DNA of 64,000 nt. Origin: Marinifilum_A sediminis. Its GTDB lineage: Bacteria; Bacteroidota; Bacteroidia; Bacteroidales; Marinifilaceae. The stretch lies in assembly GCA_947496465.1 (NCBI GenBank), contig CANMCX010000002.1:248001-312000 (forward strand), given 5' to 3'. The position numbers were made by a program, and so were the translations under genes. Of this stretch, positions 15,819 to 26,219 are shown piece after piece (the stretch's first letter is position 1; each line of letters opens with the position of its first letter). Under the pieces are notes generated by a model. That model worked only from the letters and a program-made list of their open reading frames with translations. It ran no database searches and was not told where the DNA came from.

Positions 15819-18800
15819 TTATTCAGCTTTTAGTGTTTCTATGATATTAAATTTTCGAATGAGTCTTATAGGAATTAAAATCCATAATAATCCACTCACA
15901 AATATGGCTAAGAGCAATGAAATTACGTAAGTATAAGGCATTTGAAATGCAGGAGAAAACAATGATGGCAAAACACCAATGAATGCTGCCGCTGTACCGC
16001 AAAGCAATCCCAAGATCAATAAAAATAAATTTTCTATAAATAATAATTTAAAAATATCCTTAGCGGTATATCCAATAGCGCTTAATAGAGCCAATTCTTT
16101 TTTACGCTCCCACACATTTCTTAAAAGCACTATTCCTAATCCAATGGTTCCAATGATCACGCCCAATCCTCCTAAAAACATAAACATGCTTAGGTAGGTA
16201 TTTTCTACAGAATAAAATGCAGCCAATTTGTCTGATGTTTTGCTTCCTCTTACTCCTAAATCTTGTAAGTTTTCTTCTAGCTTATTAATAAACAAAGAAT
16301 CAGTAGGTGAACCCTCTGCCAATATAATTTTTGAACCACTTACCGATGGAAAATTCTCTTGAAATAAGCTATCGGCTATTAGAATATTACCCTGGAAAAT
16401 TGAATTGGCAAGTCCACCAACCAATAATAATTTCAAATCTTCACCAAATTCGTTTTGATAATGCAAGGTATCTCCTACTGCCATTTTTAATCCCCAAACA
16501 ATAACCGTTTGATCGGCAATTGCAGGAATTACATTCTCTCCGAAATCCTGATTTAATGCTCCCCATGGATTTTCTTTATCAACTTCAGAATGCAGTTTCG
16601 CAAAAGAGAAGGATTTTCTCTGCTCAAAATCAACAGTATTAAATCCAAGAATTTGTGGTTTACTCACCTGATTTAAATTCAAGCAACTTGCATCATCTCC
16701 TTCCAATGCTCTGAATTGCACAAAATTCACTGTTGTATCCAAATCCCCTTCCCAAAATCCAACTTTCTCCTGTCCTTCCGATGTATTTAAATCTGATAAA
16801 ACAGGAAGTGTTGCTTCTATCCAATATTCATATCCTCCAGTTCCTGAGGCGTTTGAATTCTCTGTATTGTAAAATGTTTTACGATTGGCTCCGGTTATCA
16901 GTACTGAAAATGTACCCAATGCCAAAAGAACAACAATTGCCAAACTACGTTTTACATTTCTTGATCCATTTTTCAGAGCCAAAGCAGTTATATCGGGTGT
17001 AGTTGAACTTTGCCTATTCCCAATTTTCACCAAATAAGAATGTACAAAAGCTGAAGCACCAATTAAAACTAATCCTCCCGCCGATAAAAGCAATTCTGCG
17101 TTTTGTTCCAATGAAGACACAAACGCATACACAACAATAGCTGCTGTTCCAAGCACGGAAAACAAAGCAATTAATATAGATACACTGCCATTTCTTCTTC
17201 TTATCTGATCATCTTCGGTATTTTGAATCAACTTAATTGCAGATCTTTTAAGTTTCTTTCTTGTGATAACTACAATACAAATCATAGCAGTGAAAACTCC
17301 TGCCATAAATCCAGTCAACAAAGTATTTGTCTTAATGTGAACATTTAGCATATTGGTTCTTACCACATCTTGCCAAACAGAATTCAATGCATCGAGCAAT
17401 AAACTATTGTAAAGCACTCCTCCTAAAACACCAAGAACTCCACCAAGAATAATCGTAATCAACGATTCATATATTCTTAGACTCAAAATTTGATTGTTCT
17501 GAAAACCTAATCCCAATAATATGCCTGTTTCCTTGTTTCTACTATCCAGATTTAAAGAGTAAATTAAAACCGTAAGTAGTATTCCAGCACAAATTATAAA
17601 GAAGCTTAAGCTCAGAAATAAGCCGCCAAAATCTACCATATTATTCACAGCTCTTTTCCCTTCGTTTCTTACTGGTAAAAATTGCAGGTTGATCATTTCA
17701 GGATTTAGCGCCTTCTGTAATTTTTCCTGTAAATCTTTTGCAGATATTTCGTCCTTATTAAAACGAAGAGCTGTATATTTTCCATACTTGTTACTCCATA
17801 AACCAAGAGCAGTTTCAGGCGAGATCATTGCCTTAGGAATCCCCTTATATTTCTTCCAATATTCTTCATCTTTGGGTCTGATTTTAGAAAAATCAACCGG
17901 AACACCGGCTTCCCACTCATTACACGAACCAGCATCAGATAAACCTGGAAAATCAGGCATCATATCCTTATCCCAAAAAGAATCAGTAATAGATATAACC
18001 TCTTTAATTTTGAATGTTTTACTCTCTTCTACTAATTTCCGAAGCGCTCCAATCACAAAGTATTTTAGTTCAATGGAATCACCAATGCTTACTTTTAAAT
18101 CATCTGCCAGCCAACTATTAATCACCACCTCATCATCACCTAAGTCATTATTCTTATCATTACGAATTGAAGTAACAAAGGAATAAGGAGTTTCACCTTT
18201 CGACGAGCTTATACCATTCACGAAATAGGTTAATAGCTGCTGCTGATTTATTGTGATATCTTCTATTGCATCAGAAATAGGCTCATCAATAAAAACACGA
18301 TTTGAGCTTATCTCATATTTGTTTTTCCCTTCTATCTCTTTCAATTTCAGTCCTGAATCTTCTATTTTCCAATTGGTACGTAAACTATTTCCAAGTTTAT
18401 CAGCATCGGTCATTTCCGTCTGATCTGAATCAAATAGAATCAAATTGGCAGAACCAGATAAATCCATTTCTTCTGCAATGTAATTACGCGATAGAAAAAC
18501 ATTGTATGGAGCAACTTGATTGGATTGCAAACTAAATCGCCCAAAATGAGATTCATCTGCAATATCTTTTACCATCAGCCTTAAAGCCAAACTCTGATCC
18601 TCATCGGATACAAATGGGGCATTAGCAGGAATCACACTCCCTTTCTCAATACGAAGTAGAAACTGATCTCCTTTTTTCAAATTCATCCTATCGGATAAAT
18701 TCTGACTGATATAAGCCTCATCCTTAGACAGGTCTTCTACTTTTGCATTGTTCAATTTCCAAAACAAACTATCCACACCATAAACATGTATTCCATTGAC

Positions 18801-19106
18801 TCGTGTACTTGTTTCTGGTTGAATTGCAATACCATTAATCTGGAGAACAGGTGCAACAGTTGCCTTCAAATCATCCGCAATTTCATAGGCTAAATCAGAA
18901 CGAACATAACGATCTCCTGTAGTCATGGCATATTCAACTTCTCCCAAGCGTAGGTTTACCAATTCGTGGAGGCTGTATTTTACCGAATCGCCAACAATTA
19001 AAGCTCCCGTTAGCACCGTTGTACTTACAATTGTGCCTAGTAATACTGCAAAATGTTGTCTTTTATAAAACCACAGACTTTTAAGAATGTATTTAAGTTT
19101 GTTCAT
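15819..19106 (-). CDS. Large two-module FtsX-like ABC permease
   Basis: A 1095-residue membrane protein starting MNKLKYILKSLWFYKRQHFAVLLG. It has an N-terminal helix, a large MacB-type periplasmic region (~40-500), a first FtsX core (~500-620), more helices (~650-740), a second periplasmic region (~760-960) and a last FtsX core (~965-1090). This is the YbbP/ABC permease architecture. Such permeases work with an ATPase to move lipids or lipoproteins or to drive envelope processes. No ATPase gene adjoins it, so its partner must be encoded elsewhere. The gshF gene lies 55 bases upstream on the same strand. Confidence 0.85.
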   Translation of the reverse strand: MNKLKYILKSLWFYKRQHFAVLLGTIVSTTVLTGALIVGDSVKYSLHELVNLRLGEVEYAMTTGDRYVRSDLAYEIADDLKATVAPVLQINGIAIQPETSTRVNGIHVYGVDSLFWKLNNAKVEDLSKDEAYISQNLSDRMNLKKGDQFLLRIEKGSVIPANAPFVSDEDQSLALRLMVKDIADESHFGRFSLQSNQVAPYNVFLSRNYIAEEMDLSGSANLILFDSDQTEMTDADKLGNSLRTNWKIEDSGLKLKEIEGKNKYEISSNRVFIDEPISDAIEDITINQQQLLTYFVNGISSSKGETPYSFVTSIRNDKNNDLGDDEVVINSWLADDLKVSIGDSIELKYFVIGALRKLVEESKTFKIKEVISITDSFWDKDMMPDFPGLSDAGSCNEWEAGVPVDFSKIRPKDEEYWKKYKGIPKAMISPETALGLWSNKYGKYTALRFNKDEISAKDLQEKLQKALNPEMINLQFLPVRNEGKRAVNNMVDFGGLFLSLSFFIICAGILLTVLIYSLNLDSRNKETGILLGLGFQNNQILSLRIYESLITIILGGVLGVLGGVLYNSLLLDALNSVWQDVVRTNMLNVHIKTNTLLTGFMAGVFTAMICIVVITRKKLKRSAIKLIQNTEDDQIRRRNGSVSILIALFSVLGTAAIVVYAFVSSLEQNAELLLSAGGLVLIGASAFVHSYLVKIGNRQSSTTPDITALALKNGSRNVKRSLAIVVLLALGTFSVLITGANRKTFYNTENSNASGTGGYEYWIEATLPVLSDLNTSEGQEKVGFWEGDLDTTVNFVQFRALEGDDASCLNLNQVSKPQILGFNTVDFEQRKSFSFAKLHSEVDKENPWGALNQDFGENVIPAIADQTVIVWGLKMAVGDTLHYQNEFGEDLKLLLVGGLANSIFQGNILIADSLFQENFPSVSGSKIILAEGSPTDSLFINKLEENLQDLGVRGSKTSDKLAAFYSVENTYLSMFMFLGGLGVIIGTIGLGIVLLRNVWERKKELALLSAIGYTAKDIFKLLFIENLFLLILGLLCGTAAAFIGVLPSLFSPAFQMPYTYVISLLLAIFVSGLLWILIPIRLIRKFNIIETLKAE

Positions 19107-19161
19107 GTTTGAGAGGCTGAAGATTATCTGTATGAGTCTAAAGTTAATTTTTTGAACTGAT

Positions 19162-21474
19162 CTAAAAACCTAAGGCATCCAATATCTTCTCATTCAATCT
19201 TCTATTCTTCCCCTGATATGGATAACAATGTATGTGAATCGCCGGATTGAAATTCATCTCGATAATTGCATAATTATCTTTGGTAGCAGGTTTCGAGAGA
19301 TCTTCAATCATCATATCCAAACCTGTAATTCTTACACCTAATGCTTTCGCTGATTTCGATGCAATTTCTTTATAGGATGGATGAATGTCATCTGTAAAAT
19401 CAAGACTATCACCACCTGTACTAATATTAGAGTTTTCGCGTAAGAATACAATTTGATCTTTCTCAGGTACACTATCGAAATTTAGATCCTGATCCTTTAA
19501 AAACATCTCCTCAGCTTCTTCCAATCTAATCTTCTCTAATGGAGTTCTATAACCACGACCGCGAAGAGAATCTTTGTTCTTCTCAGATACCAAATCTTTA
19601 ATGGTACTTACACCATCTCCTTTTACATTAGCAGGTACACGATGCAGAATACCAGTTACTTTTTCATCAATCACAAAAAAGCGATACTCTTTTCCAGCTA
19701 CAAATTCTTCTATTAATATGCTATTATCATGCTCAAAGGCAATATCAACAGCTCTTTTGTATACTTCCTGATCGTTATTCTCTTTCAAAATCGTAATCCC
19801 TAAACCAAAATTTGTTGATTTAGGTTTGATAACAATTCCTTTTCCTTCAAACAAATCAAAATCAGATCTAGCTTGTTTCGCATCACGATAATCTAATCCT
19901 CCCGGAACACGAATGTCAGCTTTCTCCAAAATCTTTTTAGTGACCAATTTGTTCTCCATCATTAAAACACTGGAATAGTTATCTAAGGATGTTCTTGTTG
20001 CCTGCATCACATATTCTGTCTTGTCACCTCTATGCAGACTGATAAAGTTCTCACTTCTATCTAGTATTCTAAATTCAACTCCGCGACGTAAAGCGGCTTT
20101 CATCAACAATTGCGATGATAATTCAAGGTCTTCAAATCCGTGAAAACGAAAGCCACTCATTTCGCTCTCTTCCTTGTATTTCTTTGCAAGATTCAAATGA
20201 AAGTTAATGAATCCTTCCTCTTCTATTTTCTGCTTTACTTTAAATGAAGCTCTCAATTCAGGATTCTGCACCATTTCACCCACTTCATGATAAGCTGCCA
20301 TGTAAGCTTCATTATCGCCAATCCCTGAAGTATGAATAAACTCTTTGATATCAGATAGAAGTGAGGAAAGCATTACATCAATTTTCGTGGCTTCTCCTTC
20401 AAAATTTTTCAGTAATAAATCCTCTTTCATACCACTACAAGCCACCCAATCGTGATTTTTAGCAGCTATCTTTTGCTCCTCTGGATTGTATCTATTCTCT
20501 TCACTTTTGAACAAACAATACAGCATGAACAAATGCATAAAATACAAGCGATTCTTTGACACACCCGATTTCTCAAAAGGATCTAAATCCAATATGCGAA
20601 CCTCAACATGAGATAACACATCACTCTCTGGAATAAACTTTAATCGAATTGGCAAATACAATTCCTCATCAACTATTAATTTTCCCGAATCAAGTAATGA
20701 TTTCATTGATTCTTTATACTCTTTCAGACTATTGAAATCTACAAAATACTCTTCCGCGTTTCTGTAGCCAGCAGAGCTAGTACGAATGGATACAGCCTTT
20801 CTGCAACCCATTTTCATTTTCTCACCTGTCTTTAAAGACTTTAATTTTAGTGATGGATCCGCTTCCGGACTTTCGCCAAATAAACAAACCAAAAACCATC
20901 GGTAACGCATAAAGTTGCGAACCATTTTAAGGTATGCTGCTTCTCTGAAACTTTCCAAATCACCATTCCATTTGGTGGCTTTTCTTAATTTTCTTTCCAA
21001 TCTACCTGATAAAGAAAAGTTAAAATGAATACCCGAAAGCATCTGTCTCTCTTTTCCATACCTATTCGCCAATTCTTCTCTGTATTTTTCTTTGTGGGCT
21101 CCTTCTTCACCAAAACGAGCTATCGGAATTTGATCTTCCTCAGGCAGTAAAGGGGGTAAACTTTGAGGCCAAAGTAATTCATCGTGCAAATTCTCAGAAA
21201 TTACATCATTCAAAGTCTCCAAAAAGCCATGCACCTCCGCAATACTATGCAAAGGGGGTGTAATCATCTCAACCTGACTCTCAGAAAAATCTGTTGTTAT
21301 ATAAGGGTGACGAAACTTGTCACCTAAAATACCGGGGTGTGGTGTATCAGCCATCTTCCCTTCACCATCTACTCGTACATTTTCTTTTTCGATGCCAAAC
21401 TTTCCATTAATAATGCTTGCTCGTATGCTTTCGCAAGACAAAGTTTCGGCTATATTGTTGATTAATTTATCCAT
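19162..21474 (-). CDS. gshF: Bifunctional glutamate-cysteine ligase/glutathione synthetase
   Basis: A 770-residue fused enzyme making glutathione from glutamate, cysteine and glycine in one chain. The N-terminal ~450 residues are a GshA-type ligase (GKFGIEKENVRV, FSESQVEMITPP, GIHFNFSLS). The C-terminal ~280 residues are an ATP-grasp domain (FEGKGIVIKPKSTNFGLGI, ILIEEFVAGKEYRFFVI, IEMNFNPAIHIHCYPYQG). Length is normal for GshF. It lies 5 bases downstream of the MATE gene, so the two are probably co-transcribed. Confidence 0.93.
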   Translation of the reverse strand: MDKLINNIAETLSCESIRASIINGKFGIEKENVRVDGEGKMADTPHPGILGDKFRHPYITTDFSESQVEMITPPLHSIAEVHGFLETLNDVISENLHDELLWPQSLPPLLPEEDQIPIARFGEEGAHKEKYREELANRYGKERQMLSGIHFNFSLSGRLERKLRKATKWNGDLESFREAAYLKMVRNFMRYRWFLVCLFGESPEADPSLKLKSLKTGEKMKMGCRKAVSIRTSSAGYRNAEEYFVDFNSLKEYKESMKSLLDSGKLIVDEELYLPIRLKFIPESDVLSHVEVRILDLDPFEKSGVSKNRLYFMHLFMLYCLFKSEENRYNPEEQKIAAKNHDWVACSGMKEDLLLKNFEGEATKIDVMLSSLLSDIKEFIHTSGIGDNEAYMAAYHEVGEMVQNPELRASFKVKQKIEEEGFINFHLNLAKKYKEESEMSGFRFHGFEDLELSSQLLMKAALRRGVEFRILDRSENFISLHRGDKTEYVMQATRTSLDNYSSVLMMENKLVTKKILEKADIRVPGGLDYRDAKQARSDFDLFEGKGIVIKPKSTNFGLGITILKENNDQEVYKRAVDIAFEHDNSILIEEFVAGKEYRFFVIDEKVTGILHRVPANVKGDGVSTIKDLVSEKNKDSLRGRGYRTPLEKIRLEEAEEMFLKDQDLNFDSVPEKDQIVFLRENSNISTGGDSLDFTDDIHPSYKEIASKSAKALGVRITGLDMMIEDLSKPATKDNYAIIEMNFNPAIHIHCYPYQGKNRRLNEKILDALGF

Positions 21475-21479
21475 CGTAT

Positions 21480-22832
21480 TTAGATTTTTCCAAATGTGTT
21501 GTTCTTAAAATAAGTTCGTAAGAGAAAAAACAGAACAATACCCTTTAAGATACTACTTCCTGTTATACTCCACCATACTCCATTCAAACTTAAAAAAGTA
21601 TAAAATCCTAAAAAGTAAGCTCCAGGTAATCGCAACGAAGTAAATATTACGCTAACTGTCGCCGGTATTTTTGTTTTTCCCAATCCATTAAATACACCAG
21701 CACTAATCATTTCCAAACACATAAACAGTTGCGACACTGCCAATATCATCAAGTATTCTTTACCCATTAAAATACTTTCTTGTTCAGGAACGAAAATAGA
21801 AAACAGGGTTTCTGGTATTAGCAAAAAGACAAGTGTTGTTACAGCACCAACAGCGAATGACATTCTCCATCCTGCTCTGTAAATATTCGGAACTTCAGTT
21901 AAATTTTTTGCACCATAACTTTGTCCTACCATAATGGTTACTGCCTGCATAAAACCACCTACAATCATGAAAGTAAACGATTCAATTTGTACACCAATTT
22001 TTTGAACAGCGATAGCATTGGGTCCCCAATCGGCAATAATACGAGCAAGAAATATATAGATTATTGAAAATGAAATTCTTTGAATAGCCGCAGGAGTTCC
22101 AACTTTAAACAAAGTTTTCAGTTTTTGCATACTTGGGAAGAATCCTCTAAAGTTAATTCCAGCAGTTTTTTTATAGATAAAGAAGAAATATACCAAACTA
22201 CAAGAACGACCTATAATTGTGGCATAAGCAGCTCCCTCCACTCCCAAAGACAATCCAAAAATAAGTAATGGATCGAGAACGATATTAATTGCTGTACCTA
22301 TTAAACTTGCCTTAAAGGATATTTTAGTTTTACTATGTGCATTGAATATACTTATAAACAAAAGGTTGACATAACTAATAATAACACCAAAAGTGCTAAT
22401 CACCAGGTAAGAAATTGCCATTTCGTTCACCTCAGGGTCTTTCATTTGAAAGAAATGAATGAACTTCTCTGGAAAGCCCCAGAAAATAGCCATGAATATA
22501 GCAGATACAAATGCAATACCCCACAATCCTGAGGTGGAGAATCGTCCTGCTAATTTTTCATCTTTAGCACCAACTGCATGTGCTATTTTTATATTTGTTC
22601 CTACGGTAATGATGGAAGCCATTGCCCATCCCAAATGAAGAAAAAAACCTGCAGACCCGACCGCTGCCACTGCATTACTACCCAAACTTCCTACCCAAAT
22701 CATATCGGTAAGATTATAAGCAGTGTGAAGTAAGTACGATCCGATTATCGGAACAGCCAATTTGAAAAGTTCTTTTCCTACGGCTGAATATTGTTGTTCC
22801 CGTTTAAACAAACGAGTAAAGAAATTGATCAT
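21480..22832 (-). CDS. MATE family efflux transporter
   Basis: A 450-residue protein with twelve predicted helices in two similar halves. The N-terminal half has AVPIIGSYLLHTAYNLTDMIWVGSLGSNAVAAVG, characteristic of NorM/DinF-like MATE pumps; the second half has a matching VGTPAAIQRISFSIIYIFLARIIADWGPNAIA segment. MATE pumps export cationic drugs or metabolites with Na+ or H+. It is immediately upstream of gshF; a link to export of glutathione conjugates is possible but only an inference. Confidence 0.9.
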   Translation of the reverse strand: MINFFTRLFKREQQYSAVGKELFKLAVPIIGSYLLHTAYNLTDMIWVGSLGSNAVAAVGSAGFFLHLGWAMASIITVGTNIKIAHAVGAKDEKLAGRFSTSGLWGIAFVSAIFMAIFWGFPEKFIHFFQMKDPEVNEMAISYLVISTFGVIISYVNLLFISIFNAHSKTKISFKASLIGTAINIVLDPLLIFGLSLGVEGAAYATIIGRSCSLVYFFFIYKKTAGINFRGFFPSMQKLKTLFKVGTPAAIQRISFSIIYIFLARIIADWGPNAIAVQKIGVQIESFTFMIVGGFMQAVTIMVGQSYGAKNLTEVPNIYRAGWRMSFAVGAVTTLVFLLIPETLFSIFVPEQESILMGKEYLMILAVSQLFMCLEMISAGVFNGLGKTKIPATVSVIFTSLRLPGAYFLGFYTFLSLNGVWWSITGSSILKGIVLFFLLRTYFKNNTFGKI

Positions 22833-22926
22833 TTAAAGCTCAAAATGTGTAGTACAAAAATAACATCTATTTTTAGTTGTGCTTCTTAATGCTTTGTTAA
22901 TTCAGTAAAATATTTAAAATAGGCAC

Positions 22927-22961
22927 AAAAAAAGGATTCAAAGATAAACTCTGAATCCTTT
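22927..22961 (-). terminator. Terminator of the DoxX gene
   Basis: AAAGGATTCA (22931-22940) and TGAATCCTTT (22952-22961) form a perfect stem followed on the minus strand by seven T. Confidence 0.88.
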
Positions 22962-22981
22962 AGTTATTATTAGTTCGAAAC

Positions 22982-23380
22982 TTACTCTTTCCAAAATCCT
23001 CTTTGATTTCCCAATCTGAATTTACCCGGTCCTAACAATGTTACAGCTATAGCACCCAACAAATACAAGGCGCTCAATTCAATTGCCAATCCTCCATGCT
23101 CTGTAATTTGAAACAATCCATCAGGATGAGCCAAAGGAATAGCCAGGAACATGGTAAATGCAATTAGTAATCCGGATACACGGGTATACAAACCCATTAT
23201 CATTAATAAAGGAGCAATAACTTCACCTGCATAAACACCATAAGATAAAAATTGTGGCAAACCAGCTTGTCCCAATAAATATTTAACTCCACCAATTCCA
23301 TGTATCAGTTTCGCAACGCCATGAAATAACATTAAACCTCCAACTGATAATCTTAAAATTAATTTTCCTAAATTTTCCAT
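22982..23380 (-). CDS. DoxX family membrane protein
   Basis: From the ATG at 23380 (MENLGKLILRLSVGGLMLFHG) the protein has 132 residues and four helices. The HGVAKLIHGI segment and a GEVIAPLLMIMGLYTRVSG helix are DoxX hallmarks. An open frame to 23440 adds 20 poorly fitting residues and was rejected. DoxX/SURF4-like proteins are linked to redox or thiol stress in some bacteria; the exact role is unknown. Confidence 0.85.
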   Translation of the reverse strand: MENLGKLILRLSVGGLMLFHGVAKLIHGIGGVKYLLGQAGLPQFLSYGVYAGEVIAPLLMIMGLYTRVSGLLIAFTMFLAIPLAHPDGLFQITEHGGLAIELSALYLLGAIAVTLLGPGKFRLGNQRGFWKE

Positions 23381-23527
23381 TCTTCTGTCTTCTTTAAATA
23401 TTGATATGTCAAAACTAGATACAATAACTGATAATAACATTGGACTAATTATGGGTATCCATGTACTTTTTAATAAAGATAGTTCAAAATAAACTCAATT
23501 TCTGAATCCGATTCTTTCACTTTCCTC

Positions 23528-23535
23528 TAACTTTG
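23528..23535 (+). promoter_or_regulatory. -7 promoter box for the MFS gene
   Basis: TAACTTTG fits TAnnTTTG and lies 41 bases before the ATG at 23576. A clear -33 TTTG is not seen. Confidence 0.55.
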
Positions 23536-23575
23536 ACCACTCATACGTAAATTCAAATTAGTAAGAAACTCCTTG

Positions 23576-24886
23576 ATGAAAAGAAATCCGAACTTCCCTT
23601 TTGCTCCAGCCAAATTTCCATTCTTTTACGGATGGGTAAGTATGATTGCAGGCACACTAGGTGTATTATGCAGTATTCCAGGGCAAACAATGGGCGTTTC
23701 CGTTTTCACTGATTACTTAATAGAATCCTTACAGTTAAGCAGAGATGCGCTAAGTATGGCTTATTTAATAGGAACTGTTACCAGCTCTTTTTTTCTTACC
23801 TATGCAGGAAAAATTTACGACAAATTTGGAGCGCGTTTTACAGCTATTATTGCCGCATTAGGTTTGGCAATCACATTAATGCTCTTCTCTGTCTCAAATA
23901 ATATCACTTTAAGTTTATCTAACATTTTTCATTTAGGATATTCTACAATAGCATTTATTGTTGTTTCCCTTTTGTTTTTTGTATTGCGTTTTTCAGGTCA
24001 AGGGGTTTTAACTTTGGCCTCTCGAAATCTAATCATGAAATGGTTCGATCAACGAAGAGGTTTTGCCAATAGCATTTCAAGTGCTTTCCAATCTTTCGGA
24101 TTTGCCGTTTCTCCTTTGTTTATTGCTATGCTTATCACAGATTACAATTGGAATACTGCCTATCAAATTCTAGCACTACTCACGCTGTTTTTTGTGGCAT
24201 TTGCTTTTGTTTTCTTTCGTGATAATCCGGAAGAATGTGGCTTAATACCTGATGGTGAAAAACTAGAACCTAAACTAAAAGGCAATGCCGATTTTCAAAG
24301 GAAAAAACAGTACACTTTGCAAGAAGCAAGAAGTACATGGGTATTTTGGGTATTCGCATTAGGTTTAAGTTTTAGTGCCTTTTTTATAACCGGATTCACA
24401 TTCAATGTAATCTCCATATTCGAATCGTGTGGATTTTCTGAGCAAAAAGCACTTGGTGTATTTATTCCTGCTTCTATTATTTCCATTATCACTGCCATTG
24501 TAGGAAACATAATTAGTGACTATGCAAGATTACAAAAATTACTAATTGCCTACCTCATCGGATGTCTTTTGTCTGCACTGGGTGTAGCAATACTTCAATA
24601 TCAAATTGGTTACTATATACTTATTTTAGGAAATGGAGTAATGGGAGGTTTATTCTCTGTTTTGGCGGCTATTACCTGGCCACGTTTTTATGGAAGACAA
24701 CATTTGGGTGCCATTAGCGGATTATCCATGTCGCTTATTGTATTTTCAAGTGCCATAGCTCCACTATTCTTTAGTCGTATTTTTACTTTAACTGGCAGTT
24801 ACAGTTTAGCTGGATATGCGGGGGTTCTAGTAGTTGTTATAATATTACTGTTCTCGGGAAAGGCTAAAAATCCACAGTTACAATAG
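23576..24886 (+). CDS. MFS transporter, OFA (oxalate/formate antiporter)-like family
   Basis: A 436-residue, twelve-helix MFS protein from the ATG at 23576; an in-frame TTG one codon earlier was set aside. FFYGWVSMIAGTLGVLCSIPGQTMGVSVFTD is a typical OFA/monocarboxylate first helix, and GKIYDKFGARFTAII is the MFS loop 2-3 motif. A central charged loop (DNPEECGLIPDGEK) separates the two six-helix halves. Likely substrates are small organic acids, by family only. It stands alone. Confidence 0.85.
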   Translation: MKRNPNFPFAPAKFPFFYGWVSMIAGTLGVLCSIPGQTMGVSVFTDYLIESLQLSRDALSMAYLIGTVTSSFFLTYAGKIYDKFGARFTAIIAALGLAITLMLFSVSNNITLSLSNIFHLGYSTIAFIVVSLLFFVLRFSGQGVLTLASRNLIMKWFDQRRGFANSISSAFQSFGFAVSPLFIAMLITDYNWNTAYQILALLTLFFVAFAFVFFRDNPEECGLIPDGEKLEPKLKGNADFQRKKQYTLQEARSTWVFWVFALGLSFSAFFITGFTFNVISIFESCGFSEQKALGVFIPASIISIITAIVGNIISDYARLQKLLIAYLIGCLLSALGVAILQYQIGYYILILGNGVMGGLFSVLAAITWPRFYGRQHLGAISGLSMSLIVFSSAIAPLFFSRIFTLTGSYSLAGYAGVLVVVIILLFSGKAKNPQLQ

Positions 24887-25063
24887 GTAGTAAAATCTTC
24901 CATTCTTCAAACAATTTTCCAACAACCCTAATTTGCAGTAAATAAACCAAATATATCTCCACAACAATACTTATCTTGAATCAAGATTCCATACTTGATA
25001 AAAAAAATATTCCATTGAGTGTAATAATCTATCAATTCTACCACTAACTAAGAAAAAACTATA

Positions 25064-25549
25064 GTGAGTAACGATTTTTATACATCATCAATTTTACCAT
25101 ATGCCGCTATCATAATTAAGATTTGCAGGGCATATACAAACACACAGGAAGATTTCGAAGATTATTATCAAGAAGTCTGTTTGCAGATTTGGAGAAGCCA
25201 TAAGAATTTTAAGGAACAATCAGAATGGTCTACATGGATCTATCGATTAACTCTTAATGTTTGTTTAACGCTTCTTAAGAAAAAGAATCATCAACATGTT
25301 GCATCCGACTATATGCCTGACGAGGCAAGCGAATATAGTCATGCTTTTGCAGATGAATCTTTGAATCAATTATATGATGCCATAAGGCAATTATCCGAGG
25401 TCGACCGAGGGGTAATTTTGCTTTATCTGGAAGAGAAATCATATAACGAAATAGCAGACATTATTGGTACAAGTTCGAACAATATTGGTGTGAGAATTAA
25501 AAGAATTAAGGAACGATTAAAAAAGATACTACATGGAAAAGTCAATTGA
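25064..25549 (+). CDS. ECF-type RNA polymerase sigma factor
   Basis: A 161-residue sigma-70 family protein with a GTG start. Region 2 is FEDYYQEVCLQIWRSHKNF...WSTWIYRLTLNVC (residues 27-67); region 4 is VILLYLEEKSYNEIADIIGTSSNNIGVRIKRIKERL (~117-155). It overlaps the next gene by 17 bases, so the pair is translationally coupled. In this arrangement the second gene usually encodes the membrane partner controlling the sigma factor. Confidence 0.9.
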   Translation: MSNDFYTSSILPYAAIIIKICRAYTNTQEDFEDYYQEVCLQIWRSHKNFKEQSEWSTWIYRLTLNVCLTLLKKKNHQHVASDYMPDEASEYSHAFADESLNQLYDAIRQLSEVDRGVILLYLEEKSYNEIADIIGTSSNNIGVRIKRIKERLKKILHGKVN

Positions 25550-26183
25550 ATCTATATGGAACGAAGGTTTTTTAAACAATGAAGCAATGGTTGTACCAAA
25601 ACTTAACAATTTATACAATCAAAAATCGAAACATTTGGTAGACCAGTTTAAAAAAATGGGCAAAAAGAATTTATACGGAATTGTTATTGGTGCTTCATTT
25701 ATGCTACTGCTCTCTATATTTCTGAGAATACCAATTATTGGAAGCTGTTTCTTTTGTTCTCTTATGCTTGTAGTTTGGATAGGAAAAAAACAAACTGACA
25801 AACTAGAAGAGTTGGATAGCAGTCTTAGCAGTTATGAGTATTTGATAGCATTTGATAACTGGCTAAAAAAAGCGATGTCTCAGTACATGAAAATTTTTAA
25901 ATTCATATATCCAATCCTCTTTTTAGCTGTTATTTTAGGTATGTTTTATGCAGATATGGATCCATTTATGAAGGAACGAATGATTGATGAAATCATGAGT
26001 GATCCAAACACTTATTTAGTTTATGGTATACCTATTTTGTATATGATTCCTATAACAGTATTTCTTATTTTAATTACTGTATTTAGTGGAAAATTATACA
26101 AACTAGATATCAAGTTAATTTATGGTCATATATTTAGAAAGCTAGAGGAAACAATAGCTGATATGGAAGAACTTCGAAAATAA
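25533..26183 (+). CDS. Membrane protein coupled to the ECF sigma factor (possible anti-sigma)
   Basis: A 216-residue protein with an N-terminal soluble segment of ~45 residues, two close helices (IVIGASFMLLLSIFLRI and GSCFFCSLMLVVWIG), a loop, and two more helices near residues 123-143 and 165-190, ending in a soluble tail. I recognise no known anti-sigma domain such as ZAS. Overlap with the sigma gene makes an anti-sigma or sensor role the simplest inference. It ends at a terminator. Confidence 0.6.
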   Translation: MEKSIESIWNEGFLNNEAMVVPKLNNLYNQKSKHLVDQFKKMGKKNLYGIVIGASFMLLLSIFLRIPIIGSCFFCSLMLVVWIGKKQTDKLEELDSSLSSYEYLIAFDNWLKKAMSQYMKIFKFIYPILFLAVILGMFYADMDPFMKERMIDEIMSDPNTYLVYGIPILYMIPITVFLILITVFSGKLYKLDIKLIYGHIFRKLEETIADMEELRK

Positions 26184-26192
26184 TTAAAATTC

Positions 26193-26217
26193 AATACTCC
26201 TCATAATGAGGAGTATT
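26193..26217. terminator. Terminator after the sigma-factor operon
   Basis: AATACTCCTCAT (26193-26204) and ATGAGGAGTATT (26206-26217) are perfect 12-bp arms. A modest T-rich stretch follows on plus; the hairpin also lies 2 bases past the stop of the convergent minus-strand gene. Confidence 0.7.
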
Positions 26218-26219
26218 TG

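Noticed and set aside
17689..18186. 165-residue plus-strand frame antisense to the FtsX permease
   Set aside because: It lies wholly within a well-supported gene, has no domain character and no promoter.
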